Assembly (NCBI GenBank): GCA_947088195.1
Contig: CAMUFS010000138.1
Span: 1-7,783, forward strand
Length of the DNA stretch: 7,783 nucleotides
From: an uncultured Clostridia bacterium
GTDB lineage: Bacteria > Bacillota > Clostridia > Lachnospirales > Lachnospiraceae
Reading direction: 5' to 3'
The notes under the pieces are model-generated. The model saw only the letters and a program-made list of their open reading frames with translations. It was not told where the DNA came from and did not search any database. Each line of letters begins with the position of its first letter. Within the stretch, counting starts at the first letter, position 1. The translations under genes were made by a program, and so were the position numbers. Positions 1-5,109 of the stretch are shown piece by piece.

Positions 1-120
1 GAGTAGTGTGTTGTTTGGAACCACAAAAACATACACTGTGAAACAGCAAAAGAAATCCGTGAGGATTCTTAAAATCTCAATGTAGGTATATTTGTCTATA
101 TTTTGAGTAGCAGGAATAGG
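1..120. other. Leader region upstream of the serine recombinase
   Basis: No gene is supported here. One frame is open from the left edge to a stop at 83-85 (about 27 codons), but it has no recognisable similarity and could be the tail of an upstream gene or chance. AT-rich TATATT-like hexamers at 87-92 and 97-102 could act as -10 elements for the recombinase, but I see no convincing -35 at the right distance. A small dyad, CTGT-gaa-ACAG, lies at 36-46. The sequence AGGA at about 112-115 is a plausible ribosome binding site for the ATG at 121. Confidence 0.3.
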
Positions 121-717
121 ATGGGAAATGTTTATGCTTATGTTAGGGTAAGTACACAGGAGCAAAATGAGGATAGACAGATGCTCGCCCTGAGTGAGTT
201 GGGAATTGCAAAAGAAAATATTTATATAGATAAACAGTCTGGTAAGGATTTTAACCGTCCTAAGTACAGGCAGATGGTGAAAAATCTGAAGGAAAATGAT
301 CTTTTGTATATCAAGAGCATTGACCGGCTTGGGAGAAATTATGAGGATATTCTGGAACAGTGGCGTGTGCTGACAAAGGAAAAAAAGATTGACATTGTGG
401 TTTTGGATATGCCTCTTTTGGATACTAGACGCGGCAAAGATCTGATGGGAACTTTTTTGAGCGATACGGTTTTGCAGGTCTTGTCCTTTGTGGCAGAAAA
501 TGAGCGCAAAAATATTAGAGAAAGGCAAAAGGAGGGCATTGAAGCTGCTAAAGTTAAGGGAACGCAATTTGGCAGACCAGGAAAACCACTTCCTGACAAT
601 TTTAAACAAGCCTACAAAAAATGGAGAGCAAATGAAATAACTGGAAAGGAAGCAGCAGAACAATGTGATATGCCATTATCTTCCTTTTACAGAAAAGCGC
701 GGCGCATGGAAGAATAA
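121..717 (+). CDS. Small serine recombinase (resolvase/DNA invertase family)
   Basis: This gene encodes a site-specific serine recombinase of 198 residues, the usual length of the Hin/gamma-delta group. The N-terminal catalytic domain has the YVRVS motif, with Arg9 and nucleophile Ser11. The DRLGRN motif follows at 68-73 and supplies the conserved active-site arginines, and the long helix around 125-142 (AENERKNIRERQ) carries the family pattern. After the FGRP linker at 150-153, a short C-terminal helix-turn-helix (about 158-195) would bind the recombination site. The helix-turn-helix is C-terminal, unlike IS607 TnpA where it is N-terminal, so this is an invertase/resolvase type. An in-frame TTG at 103 would add six residues; I prefer ATG 121 because it has an AGGA site at about 6 nt and starts the protein exactly where the family does. 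The gene is followed at once by two inverted 36-bp repeats, its likely substrate. Family assignment is firm; function as an inverter of that segment is inferred from context. Confidence 0.93.
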   Translation: MGNVYAYVRVSTQEQNEDRQMLALSELGIAKENIYIDKQSGKDFNRPKYRQMVKNLKENDLLYIKSIDRLGRNYEDILEQWRVLTKEKKIDIVVLDMPLLDTRRGKDLMGTFLSDTVLQVLSFVAENERKNIRERQKEGIEAAKVKGTQFGRPGKPLPDNFKQAYKKWRANEITGKEAAEQCDMPLSSFYRKARRMEE

Positions 718-731
718 AAACAGTGATAAAT

Positions 732-775
732 AAGACCTTTGCATAAAGTATACTTTGTGCAAAGGTCTTTTTTTT
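732..775 (+). terminator. Rho-independent terminator overlapping the left recombination repeat
   Basis: Two 19-nt arms (732-750 and 751-769) are reverse complements except for one position, which becomes a U-G wobble in the RNA. They are followed immediately by eight T residues (768-775). This is the form of an intrinsic terminator and lies 14 nt after the recombinase stop codon. The stem is the same DNA as the left inverted repeat, so one sequence seems to serve both as recombination site and terminator. The stem has essentially no loop as drawn; the central bases would open to form one. Confidence 0.6.
738..773 (+). repeat. Inverted repeat, left copy (IR-L), putative invertase site
   Basis: This 36-bp stretch is identical to the reverse complement of 868-903. 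It is internally nearly palindromic around GTATAC, with its centre between 750 and 751, as expected for a site bound by a dimer of a small serine recombinase. The central dinucleotide is AT, which is itself palindromic. The slight asymmetry (CATAAAG on one side, CTTTGTG on the other) sets the orientation of the copy and shows that the two copies are inverted relative to each other. Confidence 0.9.
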
Positions 776-890
776 ATCTGAATCGATCTCTATCTTAATA
801 TAATATCGTCTAAAAGTCAAGGAAATTAACTTTGTGCTGAGAATCCCTACTAGGTAATTGGGACTATAAAAAAGACCTTTGCACAAAGTA
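751..890. promoter_or_regulatory. Predicted invertible promoter segment (inverton)
   Basis: The two 36-bp repeats bound 94 bp of unique DNA (774-867). If exchange occurs at the palindrome centres (750/751 and 890/891), as serine recombinases do, the 140 bp between them flips while both repeats are regenerated unchanged. A coordinate x in the segment becomes 1641 minus x. The unique part contains a sigma-A-like promoter on the minus strand and no coding frame of note. It lies between the invertase gene and the TnpB-like gene. The repeats and promoter-like hexamers are visible directly; actual inversion is inferred. Confidence 0.75.
792..820 (-). promoter_or_regulatory. Sigma-A-like promoter inside the invertible segment, currently facing left
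   Basis: On the minus strand, TTGACT (820 to 815) is followed by a 17-nt spacer and TAAGAT (797 to 792). The first box matches five of six consensus bases and the second four of six, including the TA and final T. Transcription would start near 785 and run leftward through the left repeat into the antisense strand of the recombinase gene. After inversion the boxes would sit at about 821-826 and 844-849 on the plus strand, with a start near 856, about 60 nt ahead of the ATG at 916. No comparable promoter faces right in the present orientation: a TATAAT occurs at 799-804 but lacks a usable -35. This copy therefore looks OFF for the downstream gene. Confidence 0.55.
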
Positions 891-903
891 TACTTTATGC
901 AAA
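868..903 (-). repeat. Inverted repeat, right copy (IR-R), putative invertase site
   Basis: This is the exact reverse complement of 738-773 over 36 bp, with its palindrome centre between 890 and 891. The outer part of the right arm diverges (AAAAAGG instead of the GGTCTT found in the left copy), so the hairpin is weaker here and has no T-run on the plus strand. This fits a copy that must be read through when the promoter faces right. It ends directly at the ribosome binding site of the TnpB-like gene, so its RNA form could also influence translation. Confidence 0.9.
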
Positions 904-908
904 AAGGA
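904..908 (+). promoter_or_regulatory. Ribosome binding site of the TnpB-like gene, abutting IR-R
   Basis: AAGGA at 904-908 lies 7 nt before the ATG at 916, good Shine-Dalgarno spacing. It begins on the base after the right repeat ends, so the leader of any transcript entering through the inverton would place a palindromic stem directly against the ribosome site. A second purine block, GAGG at 911-914, is too close to the start to be preferred. Confidence 0.6.
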
Positions 909-915
909 AAGAGGT

Positions 916-2229
916 ATGTCGGCAGATACAATATGTAAGACCATTCACCAATACAACAGAGAGCCGGTTTCCGCTCAAGACATGCAAAAGCTTCAGGAGA
1001 TTGCAAAAGATTACAAAAGAGTGAAAAATTATGTTTACGATCGGTTTGGGGGGATTGGCAGTTTATCAAAGCTGTATCCGGGCTATACGGTGCAGAATGA
1101 GATGACAGAAAGTGGCCTTCGCACAGAGCTTGCACTGCCGTCTGTATATTTTTATCTTGCTGTTTTTGATGCGCTAGGAGAGATTAAAGGCCAGTGGACA
1201 AGGACGAAGACGAAGATTGCCGAATTAATATCAGGAAATGAGCACTTTACCACAGAAGAAAAACATTATCTTCGTTTTTTGCTGCGGATCAGTAATATTT
1301 TTGAAGCAGTTTTAAATCATACACCGATGGTACTGCCAAAAGAAATTCAAAAACAGTATGAGATGCTTTCAGAACAGGTGGATACATTAAAGCTTCACCG
1401 TTATTTATGCAGGCAGGTGAGAAGGTATCACAGAAAGCCACATACCGAGTATGCATTAGGGTTTTCTATTGCAGAGCGCGCGTACCGTTATGCCGATCAC
1501 GGCATTTATATTTCGACAAAAGAAAAGAGAAAGCGTATTTTTATTCCTTTAACAGATAACAATCAATATAACTCTCAGTTATATATTAAGCTCTATCCAG
1601 ATCGGAGCTGCATTGAAATCAAAGCGCCTATATATGTGATGGTGAATCGTTATGAGGATTATTTGAATCAGATAGGAATTTCCTTCGGCATGAATACTAT
1701 GCTGACAACAGATAAAGGAAATAGCTATGGAGAAGCTCTGGGAAGATACCAGCGGGAATATGCAGATTGGATGCGAAGGCAGACAGGAAGTTATAATCGG
1801 AATCGAAAGAATAATCCCGGTCGCAAGAAATATAAAGCGAAAAAACATCGATTTGAGGAGCAGCTTCACAGTTATATTAACCATGAGCTAAATCGTTTAT
1901 TAGAGACAGAAAAGCCACAGACAATCTATATGGTAAAGCTTCCAAGGCCACATGCAGGAAGCACAAACAGGCGAGTAAATCATTCTCTTACCATGTGGCA
2001 GAGAGGATACATTCGAAGCCGACTCAGTCAAAAATGTAAAGAGTGTTCTGTGAAGCTTGTTGAGGTTTTGGGAAAAGATATCAGCAATGAGTGTAGCTGC
2101 TGCCATGCAGCAGGGATAAAAAAAGAGGGCATGTTTTCTTGCCCATCCTGCGGATATTGTGTGGAGGAAAAGACAAACACAGCAAGAAATGTATTAAATC
2201 GCGGGATAGACGGGAAGGTGCTAAATTGA
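916..2229 (+). CDS. Nuclease-dead TnpB-family protein (TldR-like candidate)
   Basis: This 437-residue protein belongs to the TnpB/IS1341 group, the RNA-guided nucleases ancestral to Cas12. Residues 1-245 form the N-terminal wedge/recognition region, and a basic stretch near 293-312 fits nucleic-acid binding. The C-terminal part has the TnpB layout: RuvC-I core at about 250-272, RuvC-II strand at 336-345, the MWQRGYIRSRL helix at 360-370, a zinc ribbon (Cys393, Cys396, Cys409, Cys412) and a closing TNTARNVLNRG helix at 420-430. All three catalytic acids appear lost. GIDLG reads GISFG (Ser256), the EDL strand reads VKL (Val340-Lys341), and the aspartate before the last NAA-like motif is Lys419. 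Fold and metal site are kept while cleavage should be abolished, as in described TnpB-derived RNA-guided repressors (TldR). No IS ends or tyrosine transposase flank it. Expression probably depends on the invertible promoter just upstream. Guide RNA and target are unknown. Confidence 0.85.
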   Translation: MSADTICKTIHQYNREPVSAQDMQKLQEIAKDYKRVKNYVYDRFGGIGSLSKLYPGYTVQNEMTESGLRTELALPSVYFYLAVFDALGEIKGQWTRTKTKIAELISGNEHFTTEEKHYLRFLLRISNIFEAVLNHTPMVLPKEIQKQYEMLSEQVDTLKLHRYLCRQVRRYHRKPHTEYALGFSIAERAYRYADHGIYISTKEKRKRIFIPLTDNNQYNSQLYIKLYPDRSCIEIKAPIYVMVNRYEDYLNQIGISFGMNTMLTTDKGNSYGEALGRYQREYADWMRRQTGSYNRNRKNNPGRKKYKAKKHRFEEQLHSYINHELNRLLETEKPQTIYMVKLPRPHAGSTNRRVNHSLTMWQRGYIRSRLSQKCKECSVKLVEVLGKDISNECSCCHAAGIKKEGMFSCPSCGYCVEEKTNTARNVLNRGIDGKVLN

Positions 2230-2240
2230 GATCATAAGGA

Positions 2241-2280
2241 CGGCCAGCCGGATAAACTTTGATAATACAAAGTTTTATTT
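2241..2280 (+). terminator. Hairpin after the TnpB-like gene: weak terminator or RNA scaffold element
   Basis: CGGC-CA-GCCG at 2241-2250 is a small GC dyad. Directly after it, AAACTTTG (2254-2261) and CAAAGTTT (2268-2275) form a perfect 8-bp stem with a 6-nt loop, followed by TATTT. The T-tract is interrupted and the stem is AT-rich, so termination would be modest. Its place 12-46 nt beyond the stop codon also fits the 3' scaffold stem of a TnpB-type guide RNA. The sequence alone cannot separate the two readings. Confidence 0.35.
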
Positions 2281-2334
2281 GATGAGAAGGTTAGGTATGC
2301 TGCATCAGGACTGGAAGGCGGGTTCATGATATAA

Positions 2335-2523
2335 AAAAACAAAACGGCATTAGAAGACAGAAGGTATCTGTGTATTGGGTATGCCAAGACCCTGCGAACA
2401 TGTCTAGAGATCATGATGTATCAGGGAGCGAAGCGGACAATCCGCATCATAGAAGAAAATTCTTCAATGACCAATGTACCTTATTTTAAAAGAGTGAAAT
2501 CTTTGATCTATGTTTCATATTAA
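2335..2523 (+). pseudogene. Possible gene remnant, unrecognised
   Basis: One frame is open from just after a stop at 2332-2334 to the TAA at 2521-2523, about 62 codons. Its product would include IGYAKTLRTCLEIMMYQGAK and end in a YFKRVKSLIYVSY-like stretch, which looks protein-like, but I do not recognise the family. There is no start codon with a ribosome site at its beginning; the first ATG is at 2413, leaving 36 residues. Another plus frame and the minus strand are also open here, so coding is doubtful. It could be the tail of a gene truncated when the recombinase/TnpB-like module arrived, or chance. Confidence 0.2.
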
Positions 2524-2551
2524 ATAAATATAGCAAACGGATGGGAGTTAT

Positions 2552-5095
2552 ATGAGAAAAGCGCAGAAAAGGCAGATAGAGGAACTGCTAAAGCTATTTG
2601 AAGATGCACAGGTTCAGCTTAAGACATATATGGATCAAAAGAATAGTCAGTCTGCTATGGAGCTGTTGGAGGAATGTCAAAATAGCGCCATTTCCCTTGG
2701 CACTATAATTGAAAAGACAGAGGGAGAGGGACATCCAACGGTGAGCTTGTTGGAGGAATACTGTGAATTATTGTATCAGTGTTATGAGGCATTTGTGAGC
2801 GGAGAAGGACTGAATGGAAATAAAACCTATAAATTATTAAAGCAAAAGCTGACAAAGATTTCAAATAGTGTAAAAAATGATATAAAACTGAAAATAGAAG
2901 CAGTTTTTCTCCCATACAAAGCAAGTATGTGGGATAGTCTGGAAAGTATATGGCAGGCAGCAGATACCGATCCAGACTGCGATGCCTATGTGATTCCCAT
3001 TCCATACTTTGATAAAAGCCCGGATGGAAGCTTTGTAAAAAGACATTATGAGGCAAGGCAATATCCTGCATATGTTCCAGTTGTAAAGTATGAAGACTAT
3101 AATTTTGAAGCACGCAGGCCAGATTTAATTTTTATTCATAATCCATATGATGAAGGAAATTTTATTACAAGTGTGCATCCCTATTTTTATTCAGAAAATA
3201 TAAAGAAATTTACGGATTGTCTTGTATATGTTCCATATTATACTACATCAGGGGGTATGAGTGAAGGACAAGCCTTGTGTATGGCTTATCTAAATGTAGA
3301 CTATATTGTGATTCAATCTGAGAAATACAGAAAGTATTATGATGAAAGAATACCAGACAGTAAATTTTTGGTTTTGGGTTCCCCTAAATTTGACAGTGTA
3401 ATACACAAATGCCAGAATCCGCCCAGTCCTCCATCAGAGTGGAAAGAGAAAATGGAAGGCAGGAAGGTGTATTTTTATAATACAAGCATAGGTGGCATGT
3501 TAGGAAATACAGATGCTTTTCTAAAAAAAATGCGCTATGTCTTTGATATATTCAAAGACAGAACGGACGTCTGTCTGTTGTGGAGGCCACATCCATTAAT
3601 GGAATCTACGTTTGAATCCATGAGACAGGAATATAAGCCAGTGTATGATGCATTAAAACAGGAGTTTATTACAGAACAAATTGGAATCTATGATAAGACA
3701 GCAGATATAGAAAATACCATTGCTCTCTCAGATGTCTATATAGGAGATGGAGCGACAAGTGTCACATCCTTGTTTGGGGTGGTTGGGAAGCCATTATTTA
3801 TCTTAAATAATAATATTCATTCCCTTCCAGAGAAAGATGATTGGAGAGGGGAAAGGTGCAATCTGTGGCTGGACGCATGGGGTGATGATAGGTATCATGT
3901 CACAGCGAATAATCAGCTTTGGTATTCCGAAAAAAATGATTATCATTATAAATTTTATATGGATCTGGGAAGTGGCCATTCCGGCGGGGGATATTATATG
4001 AGAGCGTTGGAGCTTAAAGGTAATATTTATGTACTTCCCTATCATGCACAACATATATTGATTATTAAAAATAAAAAGATAAGAAAAATTGAATTTCCAG
4101 CGTTTTCGGTTCGAGGAAACTCTTTCTGCAATTATTGGTATAACCAGAATTATATTTTTTTGTTTCCTTTCCAATATCCAAAGCTGATACGCATTAATGT
4201 AGAGACGGAGGAAATTCATTATGTAGATGGAATACAGCCTTTTTATATAAGAAATATAAATGGGGAGTGGCAGTTAGGCGGAACAGAGTTTTATAAAAAT
4301 GAATTGGTCTTTGCTTCACCGGAGGAGGATCAATTTGTATTTATGAACATTGATACATTTGAAGCAAGAGTGCTTTCCAGTCATTCAAATAATCGAGGTA
4401 CACAGGGAATGGTTTGCAATGGAGATGAGATGTGGTTGCTGCCATTAAAGGGTACAACAATTATATGCTGGAATCTCCAAACAGGGGAGAATAGAGAATA
4501 TGGTGATGTACCAGAAACATTTCGCTCTATACAATGGCCTTATGAACGAGAATGTGAGGAACATCCCTTTGGAAGAATTGCATTTTCACAGACAGACGAA
4601 AAGGAGACAATTATTATTTCACCTTACTGGGGAAATATGTTTTTATCTCTTGATAGGGATACTGGGAAAATGGAGGAGTGGAAGCTTCCCATGGGAAATG
4701 CAATGCGTGGAAAAAATGGATATTTTATTGCTAGTGGTATGGGAGATTTTATTGTCACCTACCCGTATGGAAAAACAGATATAAGATTGTGGTATAGCCC
4801 AGAGAGAAAGCTTTTTAATATAAATCTTGAGACAAAGGAATATAAAGAGGTCAAGATTGATTTCGATTATGAGGATTTACTCCAGCATGAACCAGGTTTT
4901 ATGGAGGAGTCGGAGTGGATGCAATATTGTTTAAATGAAAATGCATTTCATTCACTAAAGGATCTTTTGGATAATAAAATAATTGGCGATCCATTTGATA
5001 AAAAAAGACAGCTTCAGGCATTTGCTAAGATCAATGCGAACACAGATGGGACATGTGGCAGAAATATCTATGAGTGTGTAAAAGAAAAAGTGTAA
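2552..5095 (+). CDS. CDP-glycerol glycerophosphotransferase-like protein with C-terminal propeller-like domain
   Basis: This 847-residue protein begins with a helical region (about 1-110), followed by a GT-B-like domain (about 112-425) resembling CDP-glycerol:poly(glycerophosphate) glycerophosphotransferases, which build or modify teichoic-acid-type polymers at the cytoplasmic face of the membrane. The supporting signals are PDLIFIHNPYD (190-200), a VLGSPKFD stretch (274-281), WRPHP (344-348) and SDVYIGDGATSV (393-404) followed by GKPLFIL. The RPHP and SD-x3-GD elements are where this family binds its nucleotide-linked donor. The second half (about 485-770) contains roughly six repeats of a pattern such as LPYHAQHILIIKNKKIRKIEF or LPLKGTTIICWNLQTGE, suggesting a beta-propeller. 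No signal peptide or membrane segment is evident. GGGAG lies 4 nt before the ATG. It is followed after 14 nt by the cytidylyltransferase fusion, which could supply its CDP-linked donor. The exact acceptor and donor are unknown. Confidence 0.75.
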   Translation: MRKAQKRQIEELLKLFEDAQVQLKTYMDQKNSQSAMELLEECQNSAISLGTIIEKTEGEGHPTVSLLEEYCELLYQCYEAFVSGEGLNGNKTYKLLKQKLTKISNSVKNDIKLKIEAVFLPYKASMWDSLESIWQAADTDPDCDAYVIPIPYFDKSPDGSFVKRHYEARQYPAYVPVVKYEDYNFEARRPDLIFIHNPYDEGNFITSVHPYFYSENIKKFTDCLVYVPYYTTSGGMSEGQALCMAYLNVDYIVIQSEKYRKYYDERIPDSKFLVLGSPKFDSVIHKCQNPPSPPSEWKEKMEGRKVYFYNTSIGGMLGNTDAFLKKMRYVFDIFKDRTDVCLLWRPHPLMESTFESMRQEYKPVYDALKQEFITEQIGIYDKTADIENTIALSDVYIGDGATSVTSLFGVVGKPLFILNNNIHSLPEKDDWRGERCNLWLDAWGDDRYHVTANNQLWYSEKNDYHYKFYMDLGSGHSGGGYYMRALELKGNIYVLPYHAQHILIIKNKKIRKIEFPAFSVRGNSFCNYWYNQNYIFLFPFQYPKLIRINVETEEIHYVDGIQPFYIRNINGEWQLGGTEFYKNELVFASPEEDQFVFMNIDTFEARVLSSHSNNRGTQGMVCNGDEMWLLPLKGTTIICWNLQTGENREYGDVPETFRSIQWPYERECEEHPFGRIAFSQTDEKETIIISPYWGNMFLSLDRDTGKMEEWKLPMGNAMRGKNGYFIASGMGDFIVTYPYGKTDIRLWYSPERKLFNINLETKEYKEVKIDFDYEDLLQHEPGFMEESEWMQYCLNENAFHSLKDLLDNKIIGDPFDKKRQLQAFAKINANTDGTCGRNIYECVKEKV

Positions 5096-5109
5096 AAACA
5101 GGGGGGTTT

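Larger units (their letters stand above)
2230..2551. other. Intergenic spacer between TnpB-like gene and polymer genes
   Basis: These 322 bases hold no confident gene. They contain a short GC dyad and an A/T hairpin just after the TnpB-like stop (2241-2280) and a possible gene remnant (2335-2523). A weak promoter-like pair precedes the next gene: TTGATC at 2503-2508 and TAAATA at 2525-2530, 16 nt apart. GGGAG at 2543-2547 is the ribosome binding site for the ATG at 2552. In TnpB and TldR families the guide RNA is often encoded at or just past the end of the gene, so the first 100-150 bases are the natural place to look for one, but I cannot identify a scaffold or guide boundary by eye. Confidence 0.4.

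Noticed and set aside
103..120. TTG start for the recombinase
   Set aside because: It adds six residues not typical of the family and has no better ribosome site than ATG 121.
738..903. Start of a CRISPR array
   Set aside because: Only two copies, in inverted orientation, each with its own palindrome; no regular direct repeats or spacers.
602..1135. 177-codon minus-strand open frame across the inverton
   Set aside because: It overlaps two supported genes and the repeats, has no recognisable domain and no ribosome site; it is a shadow of low-complexity AT-rich DNA.
103..2229. An IS607-type transposon (serine recombinase plus TnpB)
   Set aside because: IS607 TnpA has an N-terminal MerR-like helix-turn-helix; this recombinase has a C-terminal one and the length and motifs of invertases/resolvases. 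No element ends are seen, the TnpB is catalytically dead, and the repeats lie between the two genes rather than around them.
3520..3532. A-run inside the glycerophosphotransferase-like gene as a programmed frameshift site
   Set aside because: The reading frame continues intact on both sides with family motifs present, so no frameshift is needed.
3803..4219. 138-codon minus-strand open frame inside the glycerophosphotransferase-like gene
   Set aside because: It is wholly inside a well-supported gene and its product is low-complexity, isoleucine-rich sequence expected from the antisense of that gene.
4500..4784. 94-codon plus-strand open frame in another frame of the glycerophosphotransferase-like gene
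   Set aside because: Fully contained in the supported frame, with no motif or independent start signal.
5101..5106. Run of six G as a slipped-strand phase-variation tract
   Set aside because: Six bases is short for slippage-based switching and it lies in the ribosome binding region, where it is simply a G-rich Shine-Dalgarno sequence.
5074..5109. GTG start for the cytidylyltransferase fusion, overlapping the previous gene
   Set aside because: The extra 12 residues precede the invariant family N-terminus, and ATG 5110 has a purine-rich ribosome site; the upstream extension is probably chance.
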